Assembly: GCA_015064355.1 (NCBI GenBank)
Contig: SVSJ01000010.1
Location: forward strand, 1-64,000
Origin: Oscillospiraceae bacterium
Lineage (GTDB): Bacteria > Bacillota > Clostridia > Oscillospirales > CAG-272
DNA length: 64,000 bases
Direction of reading: 5' to 3'
Shown one piece after another: positions 43,472 to 53,049 of the stretch. The notes beneath the pieces are model-generated. The model ran no database searches and was not told the DNA's origin. It saw only the letters and a list, made by a program, of their open reading frames with translations. A program made the position numbers and the translations under genes. Numbering within the stretch: position 1 is the stretch's first letter; the number at the start of each line of letters is the position of its first letter.

Positions 43472-43498
43472 GCCCAACTTCTTTATGGGAAGTTGGGC
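43472..43498 (-). terminator. Terminator of the dcw cluster after ftsZ
   Basis: GCCCAACTTC (43472-43481) and GAAGTTGGGC (43489-43498) form a perfect 10-bp stem, 25 nt after the ftsZ stop; on the minus strand AGTTTTATT follows. It also forms the right-hand end of the hairpin array. Confidence 0.75.
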
Positions 43499-43523
43499 AA
43501 AGTGAGGACTTTTGTTATTAAAA

Positions 43524-44723
43524 TTAATATCTTCTGGGGAAGCCGTTTGCGCCGCCCTGGTTCTGATTCTGGTTCTTGCCCATGTTGAGCATCTTCAGAA
43601 TTTCGTTGAAATCATCATCAGAGATGGGGGATTCTTCATCCTCAGCCTTGTTTTCTTCAAGCTGCTGGCCTGCCTTGGTTACGTTAGTTTCCTTAACGCC
43701 TGCCTTGATCTTGCCGGAAGCAACGGGCTTGATGCTGTCTCTCTTAACAAATCCGCCTGCATCGTTCTTGTTCAGAAATCCTGTTGCAATGATAGTAACC
43801 TTCATTGTGTCTTCAAGAGTTTCGTCGAATGCAGCACCCCAGATAACTGTTGCATCTTCGGAAGCTTCGGAGCTGATAAGGCTGGAAGCAACTTCGATAT
43901 CATCGAGGGAAATGTCGGGAGATGCAGTAATACTGATAAGGATACCCTTAGCACCTGTGATAGTTGTCTCGAGCAGAGGACTGGAGATAGCATCTCTTGC
44001 AGCTTCGGTAGCCTTGTCTTTACCGGATGCTTCACCAACGCCCATGTGAGCGTAGCCTGCGTCCTGCATAATGGAGGTAACGTCAGCAAAGTCGAGGTTT
44101 ATGTATTCGGGAATGTTAATAAGCTCGGAAATGCTCTGAACACCGTGGCGGAGAACATCGTCAGCTACCTGGAACGCGTTCATAAGAGTGATCTTCTCGC
44201 CAACTTCCTTAAGTCTTTCATTAGGAATGATGATGAGGGAGTCAACGTATTCCTTCAGCTTTTCGATACCTGCTTCAGCCTGTTCCATTCTCTTCTTGCC
44301 TTCAAATGCGAAAGGCTTTGTAACGATACCTACTGTGAGGATACCGAGGCTCTTTGCAATACGAGCAACAACGGGAGCAGCACCGGTACCTGTACCACCG
44401 CCCATACCGGTTGTTACGAATACCATGTCAGCACCGCGGAGAGCAGCTGTGATAGCCTCTTCGCTTTCTTCAGCAGCCTTTGCACCAACTTCGGGGTTGG
44501 AGCCTGCGCCGTGACCCTTGGTAACCTTTTCACCGATCGGAATCTTTGTTGTAGCATTGGACTTTACAAGCGCCTGCATATCTGTGTTAATTGTGATAAA
44601 TTCAACACCCTTAACACTATTGGTCATTCTGTTAACAGCGTTATTACCACCGCCACCAACACCTATAACCTTTATATTTACTCCACTTTCATAATTGTTA
44701 TCGTCAAGTTCAAACAACGGCAT
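43524..44723 (-). CDS. ftsZ: Cell division GTPase FtsZ
   Basis: Tubulin homologue that forms the Z ring. GTP-binding segments are [15 protein letters not shown] (19-33) and the tubulin signature GMGGGTGTG (106-114), with [15 protein letters not shown] later. It has 399 residues. The usual C-terminal peptide (ending like IPxFLR) that binds FtsA, SepF or ZipA is not obvious: the tail reads [18 protein letters not shown] and then an N/Q/G-rich end with FPRRY. It is the last gene of the dcw cluster and also has its own promoter. Confidence 0.96.
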   Translation of the reverse strand: MPLFELDDNNYESGVNIKVIGVGGGGNNAVNRMTNSVKGVEFITINTDMQALVKSNATTKIPIGEKVTKGHGAGSNPEVGAKAAEESEEAITAALRGADMVFVTTGMGGGTGTGAAPVVARIAKSLGILTVGIVTKPFAFEGKKRMEQAEAGIEKLKEYVDSLIIIPNERLKEVGEKITLMNAFQVADDVLRHGVQSISELINIPEYINLDFADVTSIMQDAGYAHMGVGEASGKDKATEAARDAISSPLLETTITGAKGILISITASPDISLDDIEVASSLISSEASEDATVIWGAAFDETLEDTMKVTIIATGFLNKNDAGGFVKRDSIKPVASGKIKAGVKETNVTKAGQQLEENKAEDEESPISDDDFNEILKMLNMGKNQNQNQGGANGFPRRY

Positions 44724-44805
44724 CTTAATGCCCTCCTCTTTTATAATTCAGTCATTTTTAACGAAACCGACCATCGGTTACAATAAAGACAATTTACTAC
44801 CTTAT

Positions 44806-44834
44806 ATAATACATTATCAAGATGTATTTTGCAA
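44806..44834 (-). promoter_or_regulatory. Promoter for ftsZ
   Basis: On the minus strand TTGCAA (44834-44829), a 17-nt spacer and TATTAT (44811-44806), giving an ~80-nt leader in the ftsQ-ftsZ gap. Confidence 0.65.
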
Positions 44835-44915
44835 TAGTTTTTTGGAAATTTCCATTCAAAAAATCGTTTTTTATCGACTTATTTGTGATTTATTTAGAAA
44901 AATTCAGCATTTTTA

Positions 44916-46181
44916 CTAATTTATGTCAATGCTGTGGTCATAAATGACACTTGCTTCTCCCACGGTTGAAAGGTCGATCTTTGCGGGCGTTCCCTTCTCG
45001 AACTTGTCGCTGGTAATGGTTTTATACGCCATCAGAAGCTTCGTGCCAAGCTCAACTTCACCGCCGAACTTCATAACATACTTGCTGTCATATTCGATCT
45101 GTATGCTGTATTCGTTGGTAAGGTCGATTCTGTCGATAAAGCCGGTACGTCCGAGCTGTGAATTACCGACCTTGTCCAGGGTGTCTCTGATGAATCTCTC
45201 ATCCCGGGCATCAGCAAATCCAAGGACTCCGCCGGCTACAGAATAGTTTACCTCGGGAAGGATCAGCACTGCCAGATTTTCAGCCATTGCCGCTTCCTTT
45301 GTTGTCACCTCAAGGACTCTCAGGCCTGCTGAAAGCTTGACCCAATCACCCCAGATGTTAGCGCAATATATGGCTGTGTCATCTGTCAGGGTGATATTTA
45401 CCTTGCTTGGAATTGTACGGTCTACCTCTGCAAATCTGATGTACGGGCAACGGAAGGAGATCATGCTGGAAGCTTCTCCTGCGCTGAAGGAATACAAAGT
45501 GTCTCCCATATTTATTCCCGAAACGCCAACAACCTGTTCCGCATCGTATATCATTGTTCCGTCTACGTTAATTTCCTTTACGACGAAGAACATATTATAT
45601 ACGAGGGTAACGAACACGGAGAGGATCATAAGGAGAATCAGCACGGTTTTGATAATGTGCTTGTACTCCGACCAACGCTTTGACGCAATGGCGCGTCTCT
45701 TGGCGATTCGCTCGTCGTTTCTGCCGCGTTCTTCAATGGTATCAATGAAATTGATAATTCCGTCAAGAATCAGCTTAAACGGTCTTTCTTTTGTCATTGC
45801 GGCTGCGTATCCACCGGAGTATCCGCCCGTAGAATATCCGCCGCCTCTGTGATTTGTCTCATGAGCAGCATTAGGTCTGCGGCGCGGAGGTGTGTTAACT
45901 CTGGTAGAGCCATATTGCTGATTACCTCTGCCTCCATAAGCCTGTCCGGCAGCTTGGCGGGGTCTGTTTCCGTTGCTTTGATTCGGACGCTGTCCCCGAT
46001 TTCCGGGTCTCTGCTGACCACGACTGCTTTGAGAAGCGCTTTGCCGGCTGCTTTTCACAGGGCCATTATTGCGTTTCAGATCAGCACCGTATTCTCTCAG
46101 GATTTCCCGCTGTTTCGATTCTTTGGGGCAGATTCGGTCATATACATACAGTACTTTTCCCTGTTGCCGTGCTTCTGCCAT
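44916..46181 (-). CDS. ftsQ: Cell division protein FtsQ/DivIB
   Basis: Bitopic divisome protein bridging early and late division proteins. The 421 residues contain a very long cytoplasmic N-terminus (1-175) rich in Q, N, R and G (NRGQRPNQSNGNRPR), one membrane helix (about 177-199) and an outer POTRA domain (EINVDGTMIYDAEQVVGVSG) followed by the FtsQ domain. AAAGGGG precedes the ATG. It lies between murG and ftsZ as in other Clostridia; murC and ftsA, often here, are absent. Confidence 0.9.
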   Translation of the reverse strand: MAEARQQGKVLYVYDRICPKESKQREILREYGADLKRNNGPVKSSRQSASQSSRGQQRPGNRGQRPNQSNGNRPRQAAGQAYGGRGNQQYGSTRVNTPPRRRPNAAHETNHRGGGYSTGGYSGGYAAAMTKERPFKLILDGIINFIDTIEERGRNDERIAKRRAIASKRWSEYKHIIKTVLILLMILSVFVTLVYNMFFVVKEINVDGTMIYDAEQVVGVSGINMGDTLYSFSAGEASSMISFRCPYIRFAEVDRTIPSKVNITLTDDTAIYCANIWGDWVKLSAGLRVLEVTTKEAAMAENLAVLILPEVNYSVAGGVLGFADARDERFIRDTLDKVGNSQLGRTGFIDRIDLTNEYSIQIEYDSKYVMKFGGEVELGTKLLMAYKTITSDKFEKGTPAKIDLSTVGEASVIYDHSIDIN

Positions 46182-46216
46182 AATAATCGCCCCTTTCCGT
46201 TATTTTATATTTCTGA

Positions 46217-47353
46217 TTATTTCTTGTTTTTCTTAACAAGCTCGCAAAGATCGTTGTAGATCAGCTTGTTGGAGTCGGGTACTGCAAACTGCTTAATGTT
46301 CTCGCTCATTATGCGGCGGTTTTCCGCTCCTTCTTTAGAGAGAAGAGATGCCACCTTTTCAATCAGAGGACGGGCACCGTCGGTCAGCTCTTTTTCTTCA
46401 AACAGTCCTGCGGCGTCTGCGTCTGCAAGCACCTTTGCATTCTTGTACTGGTGGTTTTCCGCTACGTTGGGAGACGGAATAAATATTGCAGCCTTGCCTG
46501 TTATTGCAAGCTCGGATATTGTCATTGCTCCTGCTCTGCAAATAATAAGGTCTGCTGCCGCCATCTTAAGGGGCATATCGTAGATATACTCACAAAGCTC
46601 AATGTTTTCGCACTTGTCAAGGCCCATTTCCTTAAACTGGGAAGTGCAAAGCTCGTGCTCGATGGCACCCGTTGCGTGAATGTGGTAAACGTCAGGATTC
46701 TTCGCTGTGAACTCACGCATAAGGCAAAGAACCGCATCGTTTACTTTTTCCGCGCCCATGCTTCCCGCATAGGAGAGGATGATATGCTTGTATTTTTCGT
46801 CTATTCCAAGCTTTGCTCTCGCTTCCTCACGGGAAACAGAAGCAAAACCGTTCATAACGGGGTTTCCGACCTTCATCAGTTTACCAGGATCGCAGGTCAA
46901 TGTTTCCCCGGTCTTCTCAAAGTTAAGATAGATCCTGTCAACGTATTTCTGGAGCATTTTTACAGCAACTCCCGCAATAGCGTTTGACTCGTGGAGGGCG
47001 GTGGGAATACCCATATCCGCCGCAGCTTTAACAACCGGCCAGGAAACGTATCCACCGGTGCCCACAACAAGATCGGGCTTGAATTCCTCGATTATCGTTT
47101 TCGCCTTTATGGGAGATGTTACTGCCAAATACGCCGCCTTGAGATTTGCGGGAGACAGCTTGCGTCTGAATCCCTGTACCTCAACATAGTGAAGTGGGTA
47201 TCCCGCCTTTGGAACCAGCTTGTTTTCGATTCCTTTTTTCGTTCCCACGTACTCGATAACTGCCGTGGGATCGTTCAGCTTTATAGTATTGGCAATCGCA
47301 AGTGCGGGATTAACGTGTCCGCCCGTGCCGCCGCCTGTTACTAAAACTCTCAT
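46217..47353 (-). CDS. murG: UDP-GlcNAc:lipid I N-acetylglucosaminyltransferase
   Basis: Makes lipid II from lipid I on the inner face of the membrane. The N-terminal GGGTGGHVNPALAIA (7-21) and HESNAIAG belong to the lipid-binding half; CRAGAMTISELAITGKAAIFIPSP is the UDP-GlcNAc-binding signature. It has 378 residues. GGAG precedes the ATG. It follows ftsW in the dcw order. Confidence 0.96.
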   Translation of the reverse strand: MRVLVTGGGTGGHVNPALAIANTIKLNDPTAVIEYVGTKKGIENKLVPKAGYPLHYVEVQGFRRKLSPANLKAAYLAVTSPIKAKTIIEEFKPDLVVGTGGYVSWPVVKAAADMGIPTALHESNAIAGVAVKMLQKYVDRIYLNFEKTGETLTCDPGKLMKVGNPVMNGFASVSREEARAKLGIDEKYKHIILSYAGSMGAEKVNDAVLCLMREFTAKNPDVYHIHATGAIEHELCTSQFKEMGLDKCENIELCEYIYDMPLKMAAADLIICRAGAMTISELAITGKAAIFIPSPNVAENHQYKNAKVLADADAAGLFEEKELTDGARPLIEKVASLLSKEGAENRRIMSENIKQFAVPDSNKLIYNDLCELVKKNKK

Positions 47354-47385
47354 ATTTCACTCCGATTAGTTTATTTCGGTAAATA

Positions 47386-48909
47386 TCACATCAGTCCTGC
47401 TTTTTTCAGCATTTCTTCGTGTTCAATGTCAGTTTTCTTTCGATAGTATTGCCTTGAAATACTAAGCAGTATTCCAACCTCACCCATCAGTACTATAAGG
47501 GCTGAGCCGCCGTATGAGAAGAACGGCAAAGTAACACCGGTATTGAAGATCATATCTGATGCAACCGCCATATTCAAAAACGCCTGAATACCAATGTGAG
47601 TGGTGATTCCAAATGCGGTAAGCATCATAAATTTATCGGGTGCGCGAAGTGCGATAACGTATCCGCGCCAGATAAACAGTAAAAACAGGAGAACAAGAGC
47701 AACAGCTCCGATAAAGCCAAGCTCCTCGCACCACACAGAGAAAATAAAGTCTGTATGTGCATTTCCAAGGAAGCCGTACTTTTGCTGGCTCTGTCCGAAC
47801 CCCTTGCCGAAGAGACCGCCCGAGCCGATTGCGTATACGCTCTGTGTTGTCTGCCATACGTCGCTAAGAACGTCAGCGTTCTCGTCGGTAAATGAAGTAA
47901 ATCTCTTCAGAGCGTAGGGATTAAGCTGCAAATATACAATGAAAGCAGATAAGCCTACGGGGATCACTGTCCCCCACAGCCACAGATTTCTGCTTCCGCC
48001 GACAGCCAGCATAAATATGCCGATTCCGGCAACGATCACCGCGCCTGACAAATGGTTGCCAATAAGAACTAACCCACTTGCTATACCCACAACCAAGAGC
48101 GGGTAGAAGGTGTTATGCCAATAGCTTTTCAGACCGCGGTCAAGGTCGCTCATCTTATGCTCATGTCTTTCTATAAACCACGCAAGCATCAACACAAGTG
48201 CAACCTTCATAAGCTCTGAGGGCTGAATTGTAAATGAACCGATCTTTATCCAGCGAGTCGCTTCACCAACGGATTTACCAACGAATAGTACGGCAATAAG
48301 AAGAGCTGCCGATAAAGCATATGCAAGAGGCGGTGCCCACTTTCTGTACGCCTTCATTGGAATGATCGCCGCAAGAAACATTGCCGCAAATCCGCCGATA
48401 AGATATCCGATCTGCTTTTTGATATAATATCCGCTACCCACATTTGCTGCAATCGCACGGGGATAGCTGGCACTGAATACCGTTATACTGCCAAGGGCAA
48501 GGAGAATGAGGATTATGGCAAGCATAAACACATCAATTCCGCCGCGGACACGAACAACCTCGTTTTGCCAAGCCTCTTCTCTGCGGTATTCCTTGAGAGC
48601 ACGGCTCTCGCGTCTCGCCATTCTCTTGTCCTCAACCGTGGACATATCGGTCACGTGCTGTGCTGCTTTGGCATTTTGTGGGGGTCTGCGGGTCTTCCCT
48701 GCGCTGAACTTGTAATCCTGTCCGGTTTTCTTCGGTGGATTTGCCTTGGCGCCCTCGACCCTTCTCGGTCTTTCGTTAACCTTACGGTCTGCCACCGGTT
48801 GTGTTCCACGGGTACGGTGCTCGTTCTGTGTAGCCCCGGCCTGTTTGCCAACCCTTTCGTCTGGACGTCTGCGGGCATGACTTGTTCTGTTTGGCTGATT
48901 GTTATTCAT
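47386..48909 (-). CDS. ftsW: Septal peptidoglycan glycosyltransferase FtsW
   Basis: SEDS-family membrane enzyme that polymerises lipid II with its partner transpeptidase. After a long basic N-terminal tail (1-120; HARRRPDERVGKQ, RESRALKEYRREEAW) about ten membrane helices begin near 125. SEDS motifs are KIGSFTIQPSELMKVALV, GNHLSGAVIV, GFGQSQQKYGFLGNAHTDFIFS and TGVTLPFFSYGGSAL. It has 507 residues, about 120 more than usual because of the tail. AAGGAGG precedes the ATG. Confidence 0.95.
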   Translation of the reverse strand: MNNNQPNRTSHARRRPDERVGKQAGATQNEHRTRGTQPVADRKVNERPRRVEGAKANPPKKTGQDYKFSAGKTRRPPQNAKAAQHVTDMSTVEDKRMARRESRALKEYRREEAWQNEVVRVRGGIDVFMLAIILILLALGSITVFSASYPRAIAANVGSGYYIKKQIGYLIGGFAAMFLAAIIPMKAYRKWAPPLAYALSAALLIAVLFVGKSVGEATRWIKIGSFTIQPSELMKVALVLMLAWFIERHEHKMSDLDRGLKSYWHNTFYPLLVVGIASGLVLIGNHLSGAVIVAGIGIFMLAVGGSRNLWLWGTVIPVGLSAFIVYLQLNPYALKRFTSFTDENADVLSDVWQTTQSVYAIGSGGLFGKGFGQSQQKYGFLGNAHTDFIFSVWCEELGFIGAVALVLLFLLFIWRGYVIALRAPDKFMMLTAFGITTHIGIQAFLNMAVASDMIFNTGVTLPFFSYGGSALIVLMGEVGILLSISRQYYRKKTDIEHEEMLKKAGLM

Positions 48910-48943
48910 GCCTGGACCTCCTTGCGATTTTAGTGGAATTCTT

Positions 48944-49951
48944 TTATTTGAGTCCGAATACTGCGGAAACTACTGCGGCTGCCGCTGTCACGATAGAAGC
49001 AACAACGACTATTTTGATCTCAGACCAACCGCACTTTTCAAAGTGATGGTGGATGGGACTCATCTTAAAGAGTCGCTTTCCGTGAGTCAGCTTGAAGTAA
49101 GCCACCTGAAGCATTACGGATGCGGTTTCGATAATATAAACTATACCGAACACAACCACGATCAGTGGATTATCAAGCATAAACGCGCCGCCAACTATAA
49201 GGCCTCCAAGGAACAGGGAGCCTGTGTCACCCATAAATACTCTTGCAGGGTAGAAATTGTAAACCAAAAATCCTGCGCATCCGCCGATGATCAAAGCGCC
49301 AAGAAGCATTACCGCACCGTCGGGCTCTGCCATACGGGTCATAAAGCCTGCTGCTGTAAAGAACACGCCTGAAACGAGTGTCACGCTTCCGCAAAGGCCG
49401 TCGATACCGTCTGTAAGGTTTACGCTGTTTATAACACCGGTAATAAGAAGCATCGCAACCACGTAGTAGAAGATGCCCAGATCCCAGGTCTTGTCAATAA
49501 AGGGAATGTAAAGCTCTGTGCTTATACCGCACACCAGAGTCATACCGAGAAGATAGAGAGCGGCGGCAATTACCTGCAGAATAAACTTCTGTGGAGCGGT
49601 AAGGCCTTCGTTCTGCTTCTTTTTGAGCTTTGCCATGTCGTCGATGCAACCAATAAGGCCACCTGCGATACCGAGTGCAAGAGTCAGCACAAGAGGAAGT
49701 GTAGCTCTGATGCCGTCAACCACGCCGAGGAAAATGCATCCGCCAAGTCCCACGATTGCCATAGCAAAGATAAACGCAATGCCGCCCATTGTGGGAGTAC
49801 CTTCCTTGCCTTTGTGCCATCTGGGGCCGATCTCAAGGATCTTCTGTCCCATTTTATGGCTCTTCAGCACTGGGATCAGCTTTTTAAGTATAAGCACCGT
49901 TAACACGAATGTAACGATAAGTGCTATAACGTACATAATGTTATAAGTCAT
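48944..49951 (-). CDS. mraY: Phospho-MurNAc-pentapeptide transferase
   Basis: Integral membrane enzyme that transfers phospho-MurNAc-pentapeptide to undecaprenyl phosphate, giving lipid I. The 335 residues span about ten helices. Signatures are KEGTPTMGGIAFI, the Asp-rich NLTDGIDGLCGS and FMGDTGSLFLGG, and the C-terminal SPIHHHFEKCGWSE. It sits between murF and ftsW; murD, which often lies here, is missing. Confidence 0.96.
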   Translation of the reverse strand: MTYNIMYVIALIVTFVLTVLILKKLIPVLKSHKMGQKILEIGPRWHKGKEGTPTMGGIAFIFAMAIVGLGGCIFLGVVDGIRATLPLVLTLALGIAGGLIGCIDDMAKLKKKQNEGLTAPQKFILQVIAAALYLLGMTLVCGISTELYIPFIDKTWDLGIFYYVVAMLLITGVINSVNLTDGIDGLCGSVTLVSGVFFTAAGFMTRMAEPDGAVMLLGALIIGGCAGFLVYNFYPARVFMGDTGSLFLGGLIVGGAFMLDNPLIVVVFGIVYIIETASVMLQVAYFKLTHGKRLFKMSPIHHHFEKCGWSEIKIVVVASIVTAAAAVVSAVFGLK

Positions 49952-49992
49952 TATTGGTATGCTTCCTTTATATTATGTGATGTTCTCGGGGA

Positions 49993-51447
49993 TCAGGAGC
50001 GCTTCTTTTTGGCTCTTCTCTTTTTCATGCACTCGATTACCCTTTCAGCCGCAACGCCGCGACTGGCCTTTACAAGGAGGATGTCTCCCGCCTCAAGGGT
50101 CTCAAGGATCATATCTGCAATTTTCTGAGCGTCACGTGTATCAACACAAACGAACACGTTGTCCGCGCGGATTCCTTTTTTGATCGCCGCTTCTGCCACT
50201 ATGTCTGCCATGGAGCCGTAGCAGAACAGCTTTTGCACCTGCATTTGTGCCGCGTACTGACCAAGCTGATCGTGCATAAGTCGGGAATATTCACCAAGCT
50301 CCAGCATATCTCCGAGAAGGGCTGCAGGGCGTGTGTTCTTCTTCGCCGCCATTGAAACAAGCACGTCGATCGCTGCGCGCATTGATTCGGGGCTGGCATT
50401 GTAGCAGTCGTCAATAACTGTAATTCCCGAAACGTCGTATACGTTCTGTCTCTTGTCGGCGCTGACGAAGGATTTAAGTCCGCGTCTTATCTGATCGTCG
50501 CTCATTCCAAGGATCACGCCAACTGCGTAAGCGGAAAGAGCGTTATACACGTTGTGCTTGCCAAGGGCAGGTATCTCAACATTGGTAACAGCCTTGTTCT
50601 GATACAGCAGGTCGAAGACTATTCCGTCGATCTTCTGGCGGATGTTCACTGCACGGTAGTCACCGAGATGTCCCGCCACGCTCATAAGCTTGGGCTTTTT
50701 GCCGAGCTGCTCGTACTGTGCAAGAAGGAGGGGCTCATCTGCGTTAAGAAGGAGAATTCCGTCTTTGCCGAGTCCCAAGCGGATCTCCATTTTCGCACGG
50801 CAGATATTTTCTCTCGTTCCAAGGGACGCCAGGTGCGACGTTCCGATATTGGTTACGATAGCTATATCGGGCTTTGCGATCTTTGTCATATATTCAATCT
50901 CGCCAAGGCCGCTCATACCCATTTCCAGAACCACAACCTGATGCTCAGGCTCAATTCCGAATATGGTAAGGGGCATTCCGAGCTCGTTGTTGTAGTTGCC
51001 CTGTGTCTTGTGAGTTTTGAATGCGGCAGATGAAACTGCGTATATAAATTCCTTTGTGGTGGTCTTGCCAACGCTGCCGGTGATAGCGATCACCTTGGCA
51101 TTTGACACGCCTCTGTAGTAGGCAGCAAGGGTTCCCATAGCCTTCACGGTATCCTCAACCACTACTGCGGCAAAAGGCTTGCCTGATTCTTTCGCAGCAT
51201 CGGGAACGTACTGGCAGATAAACGCCGTTGATCCGAGATCAATTGCTCCGGGGATGAAATCGTTTCCGTCCACATTCTGGCCCTTGATCGCACAGAAGAT
51301 AACTCCCGCGCCGCCCTCTCTGGAGTCTGTGGATATGTATTTGTGAGGTGCGTTTCCGTTGTCGCCACCGTATGTTTCAAGTTTGCCGCCAACTATTTCA
51401 GCAATTTCAGCCGGCGTAAATGATCTAAGTTTCAGTTCAACGCTCAT
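49993..51447 (-). CDS. murF: UDP-MurNAc-tripeptide:D-Ala-D-Ala ligase
   Basis: Adds D-Ala-D-Ala to complete the UDP-MurNAc-pentapeptide. I take the ATG at 51447 after a GGCGGAAG stretch; a TTG 33 nt upstream would add 11 residues. Of 484 residues, the ATP loop is AITGSVGKTTTKEF; NELGMPLTIF, ILLLNADEP and VIDDCYNASPESMRAAI are Mur-ligase signatures. The C-terminus is strongly basic (ECMKKRRAKKKRS). Confidence 0.95.
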   Translation of the reverse strand: MSVELKLRSFTPAEIAEIVGGKLETYGGDNGNAPHKYISTDSREGGAGVIFCAIKGQNVDGNDFIPGAIDLGSTAFICQYVPDAAKESGKPFAAVVVEDTVKAMGTLAAYYRGVSNAKVIAITGSVGKTTTKEFIYAVSSAAFKTHKTQGNYNNELGMPLTIFGIEPEHQVVVLEMGMSGLGEIEYMTKIAKPDIAIVTNIGTSHLASLGTRENICRAKMEIRLGLGKDGILLLNADEPLLLAQYEQLGKKPKLMSVAGHLGDYRAVNIRQKIDGIVFDLLYQNKAVTNVEIPALGKHNVYNALSAYAVGVILGMSDDQIRRGLKSFVSADKRQNVYDVSGITVIDDCYNASPESMRAAIDVLVSMAAKKNTRPAALLGDMLELGEYSRLMHDQLGQYAAQMQVQKLFCYGSMADIVAEAAIKKGIRADNVFVCVDTRDAQKIADMILETLEAGDILLVKASRGVAAERVIECMKKRRAKKKRS

Positions 51448-51494
51448 TTTTCTTCCGCCTTTTTCTATCTCATCCGTCAATTAACGTCTATCTT

Positions 51495-52991
51495 CTAATT
51501 AAACCGTTCTCTCACGGCCTCACGCACCAATTCTTCTTCATCAAATGGATGCTTGCCGTCTGAAAGAATCTCGTATTTCTCGTGCCCTTTTCCCAAAAGA
51601 AGCACAATATCGTCCGCCTCTGCGATCTTCACCGCGTGCCGCACGGCCTCCCGTCTGTCGGGAATCACCGCATAAGCCTTTGAGGGGTCTACACCTCTGA
51701 GTATGTCTTCAATAATCTTTTGTGGATCTTCCCGTCTCGGATTGTCTCCGGTGATTATCACGTAATCGGAGAGCTCTTGAGCCGCTCTTGCCATTTCCGG
51801 CCTTTTTGATCGGTCACGTTCTCCTCCGCATCCAAACATAAGGATAACCCGTCCGCGAGTCAGCTCCTTGGCAAATCCGGCAACCGCTCGAATAGCCTCG
51901 GGAGTGTGGGCGTAATCAATAAACACGTTAAGACCACCGGCATCCACCTTGTAAAGCCGCCCGGGAGCACCGCGAAAATCAGCAAGAGACTCTTTCACCG
52001 CCATTGGATCCACGCCTAATTTTATAGCGCAGGCCGCAGCTTCCATTGTGTTATACATTGAATGTCTGCCAACAAGGGGTGTCTTGATTCTGAACACCGC
52101 CTGCTCGGAGAAATAAACGAACTCGATTCCCTCTTCTCCGTGAGGCACGTATCTGAGCGCGCAGACCTCGGATTCTCCGACTTTTTCATATCTCGCGCTG
52201 CATCTGATAAGCTCCCGACCTTTGTACATTTTGCAAAGCCGCGCCATCCAAGGGTCGTCTGTATTGATGATCAAGGTGCGCGTATTCTCTGCAAGGAGGG
52301 ACTTTGCACCAAAGTAGCTTTCCATATCTCTATGGCAATCCAGATGCTCCGGGGACAGATTTGTAAATATAGCCACATCGGGAGATAGTGCAGAGGTTTT
52401 CTCCAGTAGCAAGGATTGAGATGACGCCTCATAAATTAGAGTGTCGCATCCTCGTTTCTTCATTTCAAGAGCCGCCCCGAAGAAGTATTCGGGATCCGGT
52501 GTTGTCATAGCACCGTGGCTGTCAGAAACCGATGATCCGCCGTTGTCTCCAAGGGGTATTTCCGATTCCCCTGCCGTAGTTTTTACTGTGGTTATCATTC
52601 CCACACGTCTTCCAGCTGAGGAGAGGATATGTCTTAATATAAACGCTACTGAAGTTTTGCCGGCTGTGCCCGTTATGGCGATCTTTGTCATACCGTCTGT
52701 GGGGCGTCCGGTGAAGTTGTACCACACCTGGGATTCCGCTCGTCGCCCGTCTGACGTTATGGCCGTCATATCAGGGGAAATCCCCTCTATCTGATGCTCC
52801 GCCAGAACCGCTCGGGCGCCTTTTTGGACAGCCTCAAGGGAATGATAATGCCCGTCGTGCTTCTGTCCACGCTGGCAAATAAAGAGGTAACCCTCTCGCA
52901 CCCGCCGTGAATCCGATGCAACTCCGGTAAAATCCGCATCCTCAAAGGTGTATTTTACGTCTGTATTGGCAAAAAGCTCTTTCGCTTTCAT
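51495..52991 (-). CDS. murE: UDP-MurNAc-L-Ala-D-Glu ligase (MurE)
   Basis: Adds the third stem-peptide residue. The 498 residues show ATP loop AITGTAGKTSVAFIL, LSPEHLDCHRDMESYF, HSMYNTMEAAACAIKLG and FIDYAHTPEAI. The motif DNPRREDPQKIIEDI matches the DNPR form that in known MurE enzymes selects meso-diaminopimelate, so the wall is probably mDAP-type. The gene begins after GGAGGAG. Confidence 0.95.
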   Translation of the reverse strand: MKAKELFANTDVKYTFEDADFTGVASDSRRVREGYLFICQRGQKHDGHYHSLEAVQKGARAVLAEHQIEGISPDMTAITSDGRRAESQVWYNFTGRPTDGMTKIAITGTAGKTSVAFILRHILSSAGRRVGMITTVKTTAGESEIPLGDNGGSSVSDSHGAMTTPDPEYFFGAALEMKKRGCDTLIYEASSQSLLLEKTSALSPDVAIFTNLSPEHLDCHRDMESYFGAKSLLAENTRTLIINTDDPWMARLCKMYKGRELIRCSARYEKVGESEVCALRYVPHGEEGIEFVYFSEQAVFRIKTPLVGRHSMYNTMEAAACAIKLGVDPMAVKESLADFRGAPGRLYKVDAGGLNVFIDYAHTPEAIRAVAGFAKELTRGRVILMFGCGGERDRSKRPEMARAAQELSDYVIITGDNPRREDPQKIIEDILRGVDPSKAYAVIPDRREAVRHAVKIAEADDIVLLLGKGHEKYEILSDGKHPFDEEELVREAVRERFN

Positions 52992-53049
52992 AGGATCTCC
53001 TCCGAAACATTATTCATTGCACGTCTCTTTCGGAAATCCTTTGTTTGTT

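Noticed and set aside
43302-43498. Possible CRISPR array
   Set aside because: Repeats are only 9 nt, spacing is about 20 nt, the intervening units are self-complementary, the orientation flips at the centre, and no cas genes are present.
43512-44786. 424-codon open frame opposite ftsZ
   Set aside because: Cys/Ser/Asn-rich shadow of the ftsZ codons, without a recognisable domain or start site.
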